DNA from: Aricia agestis
Lineage: Eukaryota > Arthropoda > Insecta > Lepidoptera > Lycaenidae
Direction: 5' to 3'
Length of the DNA: 64,000 nt
NCBI RefSeq assembly: GCF_905147365.1
Contig: NC_056428.1
Span: 41,025,001 to 41,089,000 of the forward strand
Below, in pieces: positions 53,301-55,069 of the stretch (positions within the stretch are counted from its first letter, which is position 1; each line of letters starts with the position of its first letter). The position numbers and the translations under genes were made by a program. The notes beneath the pieces are model-generated. The model ran no database searches. It saw nothing but the letters and a program-made list of their open reading frames with translations, and was not told where the DNA came from.

Positions 53301-54529
53301 CTAGCGGAATAGAGCAACAATCTCGAGCTGTCAAACGTAACCGAAATTGGTTTTCATCTGTGTGAAAAATATGTGTACGTATACACTTACTCAAGCATGA
53401 TTGAACATGAATTCTATGAGATTATATTGTCCACGTGCGGCACGTGCCGACTGGACGTCAAAAAGAGAGCTGCTGTCATGTATCACGTCTCTTTTTACCA
53501 CGCAGTGTTATAATAATAATAATAATAATAATAAACATTTATTCAACATGTAAACACATTACACCACATTACAAAACAGAACATAGTAAAACAAAAAACA
53601 GAGAAAAAAAAACAATCAGACGGACATTATAATACACATTTTTAATATTTTTCTGGGTACAAAACACAATGTAGTGTAATGCGAATGCTGCCGAAAAGGA
53701 CCCCACTCAGGTGATGATCGCGGTATAGTACCTACACCGCGATCCCTGGTGTTCTGTGGAGCCTTGTTGTCGTTCGCTCGACAGATGCACACTGGCGTGC
53801 AAACTAATTAAGTAGAATAAAATAGTATATATAACAATCTTTATAAGTAAATGCATAATAATTAGATAAAATAGATATGCTCAAATAATTAAATAATTTG
53901 TACTCGTATACTTACATAAACTGTACCTACTTAAATAAAATGATAATATATATAATATTGGCAAAACACGTTAAAACAATGATTTAGAAGTATTAAATTT
54001 AATATTATCATTAAAAAGTTTCAAGTAACTATTTTCCTCTCACCCCAGCCAAAGAATACAATATTATGCACTACGTGAACCCCAGCTACAACATGACGTC
54101 ACGTCATATGCCATATCTCAAAACAAAACAGCTGGCGTACTATAATACTTTATCTATGAGTTGGCGCCTAGCTGACGACTAACCTAGGTTGCAAGGAGAA
54201 ATAGGAGCGACGCGTGCGCCGCATTCCGTGAGAGAATTTGTTACTGATAGTGACATCATGGTTTACATATTTTTTGAAATATAAGTACATTTTATTCAAA
54301 CAGAAACTTTTTTTTGATAATTTTTTTTGATAATGAACATTGAGGAAAATTTTCTAAACGTTTTCCTCTACTTACCTGAGAAAATACTGGCGACCGCAGC
54401 AATGATGAAGGAAAGCGCGACGCCAGGTCCAGCGAACTTGCGGGCCACCATACCCGCCACGAGGTACATGCCGGTACCCACACACGAGCCCACGCCCAAG
54501 GACGTCAGGTCCATGGTCGTTAGGCATCT
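5213..54529 (-). CDS. CAT-family cationic amino acid transporter (SLC7), eight exons, partial at both ends
   Basis: This is a plasma-membrane-type transporter of the CAT branch of the APC superfamily, whose members move arginine, lysine or ornithine. Insect relatives include slimfast. Join the minus-strand exons 54529-54376, 52296-52169, 48955-48853, 35849-35641, 27302-27131, 22258-22075, 17896-17772 and 5355-5213. The sum is 1218 bases, exactly 406 codons, with no stop; every intron is GT-AG and every phase matches. Family landmarks in order are LTTMDLTSLGVGS (TM1), CYAEFGVRVPNTTGSAY (TM2 and loop), GWNMALEYLIGTSACARA, NGWAGVFSGAATCFYAF, GFDIIATTGEEAHNPKRSIP, PRILYAMAQDGLVF and MMSIGTLLAYTLVSTCVLVLRYQP. 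CAT proteins are usually 600-650 residues, so about 30-40 N-terminal and 200 C-terminal residues are missing from view. The exact paralogue (slimfast or another insect CAT) cannot be decided from sequence alone. Confidence 0.93.
5356..7354. other. intronic stretch, nothing recognised
   Basis: About 2 kb of AT-rich intron of the CAT gene. I checked for inverted repeats, retroposon tails and coding motifs and saw none. Confidence 0.55.
7355..7715 (+). mobile_element. non-autonomous DNA transposon, copy 1 of 3-copy family with 7-bp duplications
   Basis: Starts CAGAGTAGACAGAATGA and ends with TCGTTATGTCTATTGTG; the ends form an imperfect 17-base inverted repeat. It is flanked by GTTTAGA at 7348-7354 and again at 7716-7722, an exact 7-bp duplication. 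About 360 bases, no open frame of note. Homologous copies are at 19222-19491 and 58303-58663. Confidence 0.85.
7723..9203. other. intronic stretch with one small palindrome
   Basis: Mostly unstructured AT-rich intron. The only structure seen is a short palindromic run of TCTAGACTAGTCTAGA near 8285-8305. The short open frames here look random. Confidence 0.5.
9204..9437. mobile_element. inverted-repeat element (MITE-like)
   Basis: Ends AGCTTTGTCTACACTGTGC and, inverted, AGCTATGTCCACACTGTGC. Inside are two further small palindromes, GGCATGCGT/GACGCATGCC and ACATTCAAT/ATTGAATGT. About 234 bases. Confidence 0.75.
9482..9790 (+). repeat. lepidopteran interspersed repeat with CAGA tract
   Basis: Begins with CTAGCTGTTTCCCGCAATTT, passes through CCTCCTCCTCTTTGGAAGTC and GGTTAAAAAG, and contains a (CAGA)n tract at about 9704-9729. 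The same blocks recur at 24001-24035, 50528-51448 and 57155-57545. Confidence 0.6.
9862..9945 (+). repeat. minisatellite, 8-base unit GATGTATA
   Basis: About nine consecutive units of GATGTATA, one with a T to C change (GCTGTATA), ending in ATAGATAGAATA. Confidence 0.9.
10470..11878 (-). mobile_element. non-LTR retrotransposon copy with ORF1 but no ORF2
   Basis: The 3' end on the minus strand has GTATGGGCCTACGTGGCCTG followed by AATAAATAAAAAA and a run of A at 10470. GACATGC occurs on both sides (10463-10469 and 11879-11885), a possible 7-bp target duplication. Between the poly-A tail and the frame at 10582 there are only about 110 bases, so the reverse transcriptase frame is absent. This may be a HAL1-like ORF1-only element or an internally deleted copy. 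Confidence 0.65.
10582..11697 (-). pseudogene. ORF1-like protein of a lepidopteran non-LTR element, C-terminus frameshifted
   Basis: I chose ATG at 11697 (MALVANELLAFIQHA); the frame is open further upstream but without an ATG. The N-terminal 130 residues are an acidic helical domain, followed by a coiled-coil segment with heptad leucines (FLKEELTGVRGRLQASE). A low-complexity alanine/proline part follows, then a basic repeat of SRKA/TESRK units, then a domain with ATSLYISCLHWSMEVEDVVD and LHLRVERLQSRHKVNFS. After NFS the frame is lost: an alternate frame at about 10570-10660 reads FWPTDVVYRRFRGRL, the usual ending of these ORF1 proteins. That points to an internal deletion. Such proteins bind RNA in the retrotransposon particle; that role is from family knowledge. 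Confidence 0.7.
11886..13240. other. intronic stretch with a short repeat tail
   Basis: Around 11945-11972 is GGGTTCCGTACCCAAAGGGT, the reverse complement of a common repeat tail also seen at 23610-23640. The rest shows nothing I recognise. Confidence 0.5.
13241..13455 (+). repeat. SINE-like retroposon with an inverted duplication of its head
   Basis: Starts TACGTGGGAGAGCCATGCTT and ends GTGACCCGTTTGCTCG then ATTTCATAAAAAAAAATAAA, with an A-rich tail. The middle carries GGCCGGCAACGCACCTGCAA and GAGTGTCCATGGGCGACGG, shared with copies at 21425, 22621, 45588, 55745 and 60905. The usual CGACCGGAGAAATACC segment is replaced by a fold-back (13265-13314). Confidence 0.8.
13265..13314. repeat. perfect 23-bp inverted repeat, 4-base loop
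   Basis: Arms 13265-13287 and 13292-13314, loop GAGG. The arm begins CGGCACGAATGGGCCGGCTT. It consists of the head of the retroposon joined to its own reverse complement. Confidence 0.95.
13641..13769. mobile_element. inverted-repeat element (MITE-like)
   Basis: Left CCTAGTAGACAAGTGGTAAG continuing ATTATCGTAAACGCTAAC; right arm is its inverse, ending CCACTTGTCTAGG. A central TTTGACTACATTTGATTTG lies between the arms. Confidence 0.8.
13770..15889. other. intronic stretch, little structure
   Basis: A 17-base direct repeat CTATAAATAATGATTT occurs twice at about 14142-14175. A GC-richer patch at 15315-15440 with GGCGCCC motifs resembles a worn repeat. No exon or RNA gene was seen. Confidence 0.5.
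15890..16165. mobile_element. long hairpin element with about 105-base arms
   Basis: Left TATACAGTGTGTTTGTGTAA, right end TTACACAAACACACTGTATA. The arms match through CACCGTTATCCTC, GACCGTCAAAA, ACTTTTTCTATGAGAACAAT and GAACTCAAAAAA. TA on both sides suits a Tc1/mariner-type MITE. Confidence 0.85.
16353..16405. repeat. short hairpin
   Basis: Arms AGAAGAAGACGAAGGC and GCCTTCGATTTCTTCT around a 5-base loop, extended by GCCTA / TAGGT at the base. Confidence 0.8.
16430..16473. repeat. short hairpin
   Basis: TTATACCTTACCAC...TACTGA pairs with ATCAGTA...GGGTAAGGTATAA, one small bulge. Confidence 0.8.
16474..17771. other. intronic stretch before exon G, nothing firm
   Basis: Near 17640-17700 is CGGCGTATGAATCTCGCACGG with a partial inverse CCGTGCGGGTTTCTTACGCC, a small hairpin with GGGTGGCC at its centre. 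Nothing else recognised. Confidence 0.5.
17772..17896 (-). CDS. CAT transporter exon G
   Basis: Encodes residues 317-358 plus one base. It reads from TQLGQISETAGTPAVAT, the cytoplasmic loop with the conserved TPVIAT-like motif, into a helix ASFVSLVIQLEVLVEMMSI. The acceptor is TACAACAG/GCAAC and the donor ATTG/GTAGGT. It joins exon F in phase 2 and leaves in phase 1. Confidence 0.93.
18019..18212. mobile_element. inverted-repeat element (MITE-like)
   Basis: Ends GGTGAAGCCAAACGAG and CTCGTTTGGCTTCATCC. Internal sub-repeats of TTTTGTGAGTT and CAGAAATT. It abuts the TTAA element that starts at 18217. Confidence 0.8.
18275..18470. mobile_element. hairpin element nested in the TTAA element
   Basis: Ends CCCGGCTGCACATTGTCCGA and TCGGACAATGTGCGGCCGGG, arms continuing through TTCTGATCAGAAACAGTTGAA. 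ATGCC occurs just before and just after it, and the undisturbed copy at 24890 reads TATGCCAGGTG-like sequence on the inverse strand. Confidence 0.8.
18604..18935 (+). repeat. CTAGCTGTCCCGGCAAACG interspersed repeat
   Basis: Starts CTAGCTGTCCCGGCAAACGT and contains GTCACCATGGCAACGTC and AGTAAAGCCGTTTCGGAGGA, a repeat common in Lepidoptera. Related fragments start at 21349 and 60517. Confidence 0.7.
19222..19491 (+). mobile_element. 7-bp-duplication family, copy 2 (internally deleted)
   Basis: Same ends as 7355-7715, flanked by GTATCAG (19215-19221) and GTATCAA (19492-19498), one mismatch in seven. About 90 bases are missing from the middle relative to copies 1 and 3. Confidence 0.8.
19583..21344. 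other. intronic stretch with one repeat fragment
   Basis: A fragment at 20629-20665 reads CTAGCGACCCGCCCCGGCTT TGAACGGGT, a common repeat start. The rest shows no structure. Confidence 0.5.
21345..21565 (+). repeat. repeat fragment joined to SINE-like 3' body
   Basis: 21349 starts CTAGCTGTCCCGGCAAACGT; from 21425 it becomes the SINE-like body with GGCCGGCAACGCACCTGCAG, GGTGACCCGTTTGCTCGTTT and a tail TTTCATAAAAAAAAAAC. The 5' head of the retroposon is absent. Confidence 0.75.
21788..22048. mobile_element. GC-rich inverted-repeat element beside exon F
   Basis: Ends TTTTCACGGCGCGTAATAT and ATATTACGCGCCGTGAGAAG, outermost ATGCTG / CAGCAT. A second internal CACACGGCGCGTAATATCAC suggests two copies fused. 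It ends 27 bases from the exon F donor. Confidence 0.85.
22075..22258 (-). CDS. CAT transporter exon F
   Basis: Encodes residues 256-316 plus two bases. It begins VPYDEIDTESALVQMFAHVN, an extracellular loop, then the helix YIVALGAISGLTVSMFGSMF and PLPRILYAMAQDGLVF, the conserved PR-IYAMA-DGL cytoplasmic motif. The acceptor is GTTCCAG/TGCCG and the donor TTCAC/GTGAGT. A GC-rich inverted-repeat element begins only about 27 bases into the following intron. Confidence 0.95.
22584..22622. repeat. perfect 17-bp hairpin
   Basis: Arms GCATGAATCATAATAAT (22584-22600) and its inverse (22606-22622), loop ATTAA. It sits directly before the SINE-like copy at 22621. Confidence 0.95.
22621..22885 (+). repeat. 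SINE-like retroposon, near full length, 3' end replaced by a hairpin
   Basis: Head TACGTGGGAGAGCCATGCTT, body AAAACCGGCGTGAAACAGCG and CGAGTGAGTTTACCGGAGGC, then a C-rich CCCTACCCTATTCCC tract and GGCCGGCAACGCACTTGCAG. After CTTCTGATGCTG it stops short of the usual GTCCATGGGCGACGG and runs into the hairpin at 22885-22922. Confidence 0.8.
22885..22922. repeat. perfect 17-bp hairpin
   Basis: Arms TTCAATGTACAAAAATT (22885-22901) and inverse (22906-22922), 4-base loop. Confidence 0.95.
22980..23640 (+). repeat. interspersed repeats with GTCT tracts and GGTACGGAACCCTA tail
   Basis: Contains TCTGTCTGTTTGTCTGTTTG at 23003, TGAAATTTGGCATGATGATA, a (CAGA)n tract at about 23568-23583 and the tail TACCCTTTGGGTACGGAACC at 23617. 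Probably two repeat copies end to end. Confidence 0.6.
24553..24959 (+). mobile_element. TTAA-flanked DNA transposon, uninterrupted copy
   Basis: TTAA at 24549-24552 and 24960-24963. Ends GGGGGCGACTAACCCAAAA and inverse GAGGGCAACTCACCCAAAA, a 19-base imperfect inverted repeat. About 407 bases, no coding sequence. It serves as the reference for the disrupted copy at 18217-19578. Confidence 0.85.
24964..26987. other. intronic stretch, nothing recognised
   Basis: Two kilobases of AT-rich intron between exons F and E. No repeat tails, hairpins or coding motifs noticed. Confidence 0.5.
26988..27095 (+). repeat. diverged SINE-like 3' body beside exon E
   Basis: TTGGCAACGCACTTAATACT, then GCGAGCGTCCAATATGCAGA and CCCATCAGGTGACTCGTTTG. 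It matches the body of the other copies at much lower identity, so it is old. It ends about 35 bases before the exon E donor. Confidence 0.65.
27131..27302 (-). CDS. CAT transporter exon E
   Basis: Encodes residues 199-255 plus one base. It contains VFSGAATCFYAFIGFDIIAT followed by TGEEAHNPKRSIPLAI, the most conserved signature of CAT transporters (helix, then the TGEE-NP loop), and then a helix ILLAYVSSSIMLTLI. The acceptor is TTTCCTAG/GTATTC and the donor GATAG/GTAAGA. A degraded retroposon lies about 40 bases beyond the donor, inside the intron. Confidence 0.95.
27303..28865. other. intronic stretch, nothing recognised
   Basis: No exon, RNA gene or inverted repeat seen. Short open frames are scattered and lack known motifs. 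Confidence 0.5.
28866..29090 (+). repeat. GTCT-type interspersed repeat
   Basis: AATATTATAAACGTAAGAG, then CCCAAACCGTTGGACTAATT, GTCCCGGCAAAGGACATAGG, CCCGGAAAAATGTACGGTTT. This order recurs in both orientations at 29545, 31085, 45420, 46838, 47072, 49586 and 60005. Confidence 0.7.
29545..29705 (+). repeat. GTCT-type interspersed repeat
   Basis: GCTCAAACCGCTGAACCGAT, then GTCCCGGGAAAGGACATAGG and CCCGGAAAAATGTACGGTTC. The 5' GTCT tract is lost. Confidence 0.7.
30121..30222. repeat. two small hairpins
   Basis: TTATTTTCAACTT (30121) pairs with AAGTTGAAAATAA (to 30155). Next, ACTAAAAGCGGATC (30165) pairs with GATCCGCCTTTAGT (30205-30218). Confidence 0.8.
30489..30555. repeat. small hairpin related to the one at 30165
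   Basis: GGCGGATAT pairs with ATATCCGCC; the flanks GTTACCC and CTCTAGTCAAC resemble the CTAAAGGCGGATC arm at 30205. Confidence 0.7.
30587..30770. mobile_element. MITE with TACAGTGTGTAAC ends
   Basis: Left TACAGTGTGTAACAAAAATA then GTGATAATACTTTAGGGTGT; the right end is its inverse, ending GTTACACCCTGTA. TA borders on both sides. The core has TTCACAGTGAACTCTCTACA. Tc1/mariner-like non-autonomous element. Confidence 0.88.
31085..31275 (-). repeat. GTCT-type interspersed repeat
   Basis: On the inverse strand: GTCCCGGGAAAGGACATAGG, then TACCGGAAAACTAATTTTGG and GCGCGACAGAGTTGCGGGCG ACATC. Confidence 0.7.
31276..31929. other. intronic stretch, nothing recognised
   Basis: No structure or coding signal seen. 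Confidence 0.5.
31930..32095. mobile_element. long hairpin element, about 60-base arms
   Basis: CAAAGTCCCTTTCGATAAAA on the left; the arms share GATGACGA, TTCGTTATCAAAATGTATGC and GGTTTGACAT. The same TTATC/GCGATTTGAC style appears at 13641. Confidence 0.85.
32545..33073. mobile_element. Penelope-like element remnant inside nested inverted repeats
   Basis: Outer arms AGGTTGAAACACTTACGGAT and its inverse. Next come CGACGTTTCGGCTGCTTTAC and CAGCGGCCGTGGTCACGGGT, present once on the left (32589-32640) and twice at the right (32943-32981 forward, 32984-33028 inverse). Inner arms GTCCAATTCATTGAAGTTCT (32648) and inverse (to 32942) surround a piece of coding sequence. Inverted, partly duplicated terminal repeats are typical of Penelope-like elements. 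Confidence 0.7.
32698..32907 (+). pseudogene. C-terminal end of a Penelope-like GIY-YIG protein
   Basis: The frame includes KYWQAIGIKEHPNFNHEYSW followed by VLPSSWDPVINKLKHKSR. This resembles the last part of the GIY-YIG endonuclease of Penelope-like proteins (pattern REAIEIKKHP-N-NRE--W-LP-SWDP). The reverse transcriptase and the catalytic GIY-YIG motif are absent, so it is a relic. No ATG context suggests translation on its own. Confidence 0.6.
33074..34799. other. intronic stretch, nothing recognised
   Basis: AT-rich sequence without visible exons or hairpins. Confidence 0.5.
34800..34880 (+). repeat. repeat tail with CAGA tract and GGAACCCTA end
   Basis: ACAAACAGACAGACAGACAG, then AAGGGTTCCGTTTTTGGCCG and TAGCTATGGAACCCTAAAAT, the same tail style as at 23570-23640. 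Confidence 0.65.
35455..35567. mobile_element. hairpin element near exon D
   Basis: ATAGAATCGCCAATCAAAAT on the left, inverse ATTTTAATCGGTGATTCTAT on the right; arms continue through TGGAATTGACAT. It ends about 75 bases from exon D. Confidence 0.85.
35641..35849 (-). CDS. CAT transporter exon D
   Basis: Encodes residues 129-198, the largest exon seen. It holds GKPLDFVAFGITILMMLV, a membrane helix, then GVKKSLVFNNILNSINM, the conserved GVKES-NN cytoplasmic loop, then WVFIMGAGVFYVDTKNWT and the loop HKGFLPNGWAG. The acceptor is TTCTTTTAG/GTAAAC and the donor GCCGGG/GTATGT. It starts in phase 1 and ends in phase 0. Confidence 0.94.
36414..36465. repeat. perfect 23-bp hairpin, 6-base loop
   Basis: Arms 36414-36436 and 36443-36465, beginning CCCTGAACGGCCTATAATGA; loop CCGGAA. 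No mismatch. Confidence 0.95.
36858..37348. mobile_element. chain of three TA-inserting MITEs
   Basis: Copies at 36858-37025, 37028-37185 and 37186-37348. Each begins GGGT(C/T)(A/G)ATT(C/T)AGAC and ends with the inverse; arms contain GCAACGCGACGCGT, ATGCATTTCTAAATTT and GGATTTGACAGATT. Copies 1 and 2 are separated only by TA (ACCC-TA-GGGT). Confidence 0.88.
37370..38822. mobile_element. Harbinger-like non-autonomous element carrying a U2 snRNA fragment
   Basis: Ends AGGCTGTCACAGACAGAGCA and, inverted, AGCTTGTCACACACAGAGCA, about 29 bases with four differences, both continuing GGTAATGTA. TAA flanks both sides (37367-37369 and 38823-38825), a 3-bp duplication as in PIF/Harbinger. Subterminal GATACATCTC repeats lie at the right end. 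A short frame near 37575-37720 reads LLLDSLDSSSEDDSDCNF, which may be the worn start of a Harbinger protein; that is weak. Confidence 0.72.
38151..38212 (+). pseudogene. U2 snRNA 5'-end fragment
   Basis: From ACGCTTCTAGGCCTTTTGGC through TAAAATCAAAGTGT, ATATCTGTTCTT and CAGCTTAATA it matches about the first 60 bases of U2 snRNA, which includes the branch-site pairing region. The branch-site bases normally read GTAGTA; here GTGTTAATATCTG has an inserted base and a G to A change. The match stops there; the Sm site and 3' stem-loops are absent, so it is not a working U2 gene. Confidence 0.8.
38823..40177. other. intronic stretch with one hairpin
   Basis: Only the hairpin at 39858-39908 stands out. 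Confidence 0.5.
39858..39908. repeat. AT-rich hairpin
   Basis: GTGCTGTATAAT with ATAATTATT pairs with its inverse around a loop of AGTAA; one arm has three extra bases. Confidence 0.85.
40178..40499. mobile_element. chain of two TA-inserting MITEs
   Basis: Same family as 36858-37348: copies 40178-40328 and 40332-40499, separated by TAA. Arms carry CAGACCGCAACGCGACGCGT and ATGGATTTGACAGATT. Confidence 0.88.
40609..40720. mobile_element. GC-rich hairpin element
   Basis: GGTACACATTAGGCGTTTTG with AAGCGCGC pairs with GCGCGCTTCAAAACGCCCAA TGTGTACC. Core CGTTTCGTGAACCCCGG. Confidence 0.88.
41030..41120. repeat. short inverted repeat at the retroelement's broken end
   Basis: ACGCGCACATTGGG and CACAATGTGCGC flank about 70 bases. 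It lies immediately next to where the pol frame stops. Confidence 0.55.
41122..41562 (-). pseudogene. reverse transcriptase thumb and connection region
   Basis: Overlaps the YIDD piece in another frame. FSKDFDSHIDHLKQLLEAI, KCNFASNSVKYLGHII and NVRQFLGKINFYHEYIP are the usual RT thumb motifs; FIWSNECQKSFDTIKNLL starts the connection. It breaks off after NPILEIFDHN, before the RNase H DAS motif. Confidence 0.82.
41531..42178 (-). pseudogene. reverse transcriptase, fingers and palm
   Basis: The first piece (41942-42178) has the RT N-terminal region ending QIAKLLDNKLI and stops at TAA 41942-41944; the same frame continues into the second piece. Motifs are LCIDFRDLNK, LDVNSAFWSIPL, LPYGLKTSSAIFQR and the catalytic YIDD near 41545. 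The stop and a later frameshift make it non-functional. Confidence 0.85.
42141..42617 (-). pseudogene. aspartic protease region
   Basis: The first part has INGIYDSSSKLLKI where a retroelement protease normally has D-S/T-G; here it is D-S-S, so activity is doubtful. A stop at 42429-42431 interrupts it and the same frame continues with a second part FLIELDLIKMFGLIQ, typical of the protease C-terminal half. Confidence 0.65.
42620..42850 (-). pseudogene. nucleocapsid zinc knuckle region
   Basis: CKICENLNKGTRYHPESLCW is a C-X2-C-X9-H-X4-C knuckle. It overlaps the end of the capsid frame in another frame (shift of one base), which could be decay or a former programmed shift. Confidence 0.7.
42828..43400 (-). 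pseudogene. gag-like capsid region
   Basis: About 190 residues, mostly helical, with MNATLWINTFERECARFVV, FLDSSCIDWYNSMIMKL and WSIWKSKFCETFANKGW, the pattern of Ty3/gypsy capsid domains (major homology-type region). The frame then shifts into the next piece. Confidence 0.75.
43401..43859. other. upstream flank of the retroelement, nothing recognised
   Basis: Expected place of the primer-binding site and LTR, but I could not identify either. AT-rich. Confidence 0.45.
43860..44380. repeat. long imperfect fold-back, about 200-base arms
   Basis: Left blocks AATATATTGCTTCATATTTC, AAGAAATGTATGAGAAAACA ATAAAA, ATCACTTTGGAA, GCATGGTGCAATAATA; the inverse blocks follow on the right from 44140 to about 44290. 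Several differences, so the arms are old. Confidence 0.75.
44532..44757. mobile_element. inverted-repeat element (MITE-like)
   Basis: GGAAATAAAGCCGTTGACAA TAATTGTCAC (44546-44575) pairs with 44712-44743; the arms extend outwards as CCTCCTTCTTTA. The interior holds GTGTACCGAATACATGCATA. Confidence 0.82.
44758..45419. other. intronic stretch, nothing recognised
   Basis: AT-rich, no structure noticed. Confidence 0.5.
45420..45587 (-). repeat. GTCT-type interspersed repeat, joined to a SINE-like copy
   Basis: Inverse strand: GTCTGTCTGTCTGTC tract at 45551-45568, then CACGCTCAAACCGCTTAACC, GTCCCGGGAAAGGACATAAG. It abuts the SINE-like copy in the opposite orientation. Confidence 0.72.
45588..45925 (+). 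repeat. SINE-like retroposon, near full length
   Basis: GGTAGAGCCATGCTCCGGCA at the head, GGCGTGAAACAGCGCTTGCG, a CCCTACCCTATTC tract, GGCCGGCAACGCACTTGCAG, GAGTGTCCATGGGCGACGG, GGTGACCCGTTTGCTCGTTT and the tail TTTCATAAAAAAAAAATAA. This is the best-preserved copy in the window. Confidence 0.82.
46006..46093 (-). repeat. possible hAT element terminus
   Basis: The inverse strand begins CAGGGGTCACCAAATGGCTG, which has the CAGGGGT form of hAT ends, followed by ACCGCGGTCCGCATCCGGAC. Only one end was seen. Confidence 0.4.
46838..47000 (-). repeat. GTCT-type interspersed repeat
   Basis: Inverse strand: TATAAATGCGAAAAATATGT, GTCTGTCTGTCTGTTTG tract, GAGTCCCGAGAAAGGACATA. Confidence 0.7.
47072..47285 (+). 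repeat. GTCT-type interspersed repeat
   Basis: CCCAAACCGCTAGACCGATT, then GAGTCCCGGGAAAGGACATA and AACGAGTTTTGGTATAGCGG AGTAGCGGGCGTCAT. Confidence 0.7.
47286..48679. other. intronic stretch before exon C, nothing recognised
   Basis: Short A-rich runs at 47620 and 47660; otherwise plain AT-rich sequence. Confidence 0.5.
48680..48835 (+). repeat. retroposon 3'-end fragment
   Basis: CCTCGTCGGGTTCGGCCTGA, then TTCCCCATAAACTGGGGGAG ACCGCTATCCAGCAATGGGA. This resembles a common lepidopteran retroposon end; it lies 17 bases from exon C's donor. Confidence 0.55.
48853..48955 (-). CDS. CAT transporter exon C
   Basis: Encodes residues 95-128 plus one base. It begins IGTSACARALSACFDALLEG, matching the conserved IGTS-VARA helix of CAT proteins, and ends in an extracellular-type segment KYFAARLGTFF. 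The acceptor is TGTATACAG/ATTGG and the donor CTTTG/GTGAGT. The 103-base length and phase 0 to 1 agree with both neighbouring exons. Confidence 0.92.
48956..49585. other. intronic stretch, nothing recognised
   Basis: No structure beyond a weak CGGTGGCTG / CAGCCACCG pair at about 49210-49255. Confidence 0.5.
49586..49990 (+). repeat. two GTCT-type repeats in tandem
   Basis: Copy one from about 49590 (AATATTATAAATACGCAAGT, GTCTGTCTGCCTGTC, CCCCGGGAAAGGACATAC); copy two from 49831 (AATATTATAAATGCGAAAGT, CTGTCTGTCTGTCTG, GAGAAAGGACATAGGCTACA). The two are different subfamilies. Confidence 0.75.
50008..50125 (+). repeat. tRNA-derived SINE fragment
   Basis: GGTCCTGGGTTCGAGTCCTG contains a good pol III B box (GGTTCGANTCC). 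It is followed by GGAACAAAAAGTTTTCAATG and TTCCTGGGTCTTGGATGTG. The A box and 5' half are missing, and no cloverleaf can be drawn, so it is not a tRNA gene. A related tail (CCTGGGTCTTCGATGTAAAT) is at 23898. Confidence 0.65.
50171..50525 (+). repeat. direct duplication, two copies
   Basis: CCAGAAATATATCGATGCAA to about 50300 repeats from 50402 (CCAGAAAATATATCAATGCA). Both have AACAGATGGCGTTTTATTTT and GAACTAATCATAC. Spacing about 230 bases. Confidence 0.8.
50528..51448. mobile_element. 920-base segment bounded by long inverted repeats
   Basis: Left arm ACTAGCTGTTGCCCGCGACT to about 50766; right arm from about 51310 to 51448, ending CGCGGGCAACAGCTAGT. Shared blocks are TATAGCGCGCG, ACCCTGG, GGTACCCC and CAGCTGTGCAGTGTGCACA. 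The left arm is interrupted by a hairpin (50644-50720). The interior is a GTCT-type repeat with two CTGTCTGTCTGTC tracts. Confidence 0.85.
50641..50725. mobile_element. small GC-rich hairpin inserted in the left arm
   Basis: GGGCCGCGCTACACCGGAAT GGCAGCG pairs with CGCTGCCATTCCGGTGAAGC GCGGCCC. TTA (left) and TTAA (right) border it; removing it restores alignment with the right arm. Confidence 0.85.
51449..51934. other. intronic stretch, nothing recognised
   Basis: AT-rich sequence without visible structure. Confidence 0.5.
51935..52015 (-). repeat. end of a GTCT-type repeat
   Basis: Inverse strand: CATACTAATATTATAAATAC GAAAGTGTGTCTGTCTGTCT, then CACGCCCAGACC. Confidence 0.7.
52169..52296 (-). 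CDS. CAT transporter exon B
   Basis: Encodes residues 52-94. The acceptor is ACCAACAG/GTGCGT and the donor ATCTG/GTGAGT. It carries CYAEFGVRVPNTTGSAY, in which the glutamate corresponds to the one known to be essential in mammalian CAT-1 (Glu107), and GEFIAFVIGWNMALEYL, the start of the next membrane helix. It joins exon A in phase 1 and ends in phase 0. Confidence 0.93.
52297..53434. other. intronic stretch, nothing recognised
   Basis: One open frame at 52798-53043 has no recognisable motif and sits in the CAT intron on the other strand; I do not call it. Confidence 0.5.
53459..53535. repeat. small hairpin and (TAA)n microsatellite
   Basis: AAAAAGAGA pairs with TCTCTTTTT (53460-53500). A TAA microsatellite of about nine units follows at 53509-53535. 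Confidence 0.8.
53690..53750. repeat. small hairpin
   Basis: GATCGCGGTATAG and CTACACCGCGATC. Confidence 0.65.
54376..54529 (-). CDS. CAT transporter exon A (first one seen)
   Basis: Encodes residues 1-51 of the visible protein plus the first base of the next codon. It starts RCLTTMDLTSLGVGSCVGTG, the TM1 substrate-path motif of CAT proteins, followed by a second hydrophobic stretch ending AAVASIFS. The acceptor reads TTCCACAG/AGATGC in phase 0 and the donor CTCAG/GTAAGT. An alternative AG two bases further in would put the exon out of frame. The start codon must lie in an upstream exon that I could not find between here and 64000. Confidence 0.93.
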
Positions 54530-54589
54530 CTGTGGAATAAAGGGTCAGGATTAATTGGACTTATCAGGACAATAATTATTTTTTTAAAA

Positions 54590-54790
54590 GCCTATGCTTA
54601 ATGCTGTCCATGTGGGCAAAGGCCTCTCCCAAATCCCAAATAGTTTTTCCATTCATTTCGCCCAAACGCCACCGTAGAACAACGTAGCTTGTGTGTGACA
54701 ATATCATCGCGCCATCTTTTTCGAGTTCGGCTACGGCGGCGTCGTCCATCATCAGGGACCCAGTCTGTGGTGATGCATGGATGGATGGAA
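54590..54790 (-). repeat. non-LTR retrotransposon 3'-end relic
   Basis: The inverse strand can be read as RWRDDIVTHKLR, the W-R-D-D block seen near the end of RTE/Jockey-type ORF2, and then AGAGGCCTTTGCCCACATGG, a common 3' motif. Frame is not continuous, so the call is tentative. Confidence 0.45.
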
Positions 54791-55069
54791 TAATATTATG
54801 GATTCATATTATAGGTTGAAGCGGACCTAAGTAATTGGGTCAGGTTACCAATCAAGTGAATTTTAGTAATTGTGTTCTGTCTACTTGGCTTGATATAATC
54901 CGACCAAATTACGTAGGTCCGTTAAGTTCCTAAGAAGTCCTCTGACAATCTCAAAGTCTAGACATGTGTACTGTCTTACCTTCTACTTTTTGTAGATCGT
55001 AACTCAAATCCCTACTGCTCCCTTTAGGAAGTATCCTCCTACTACCAAATACTATAATTTTTGAGAGTA

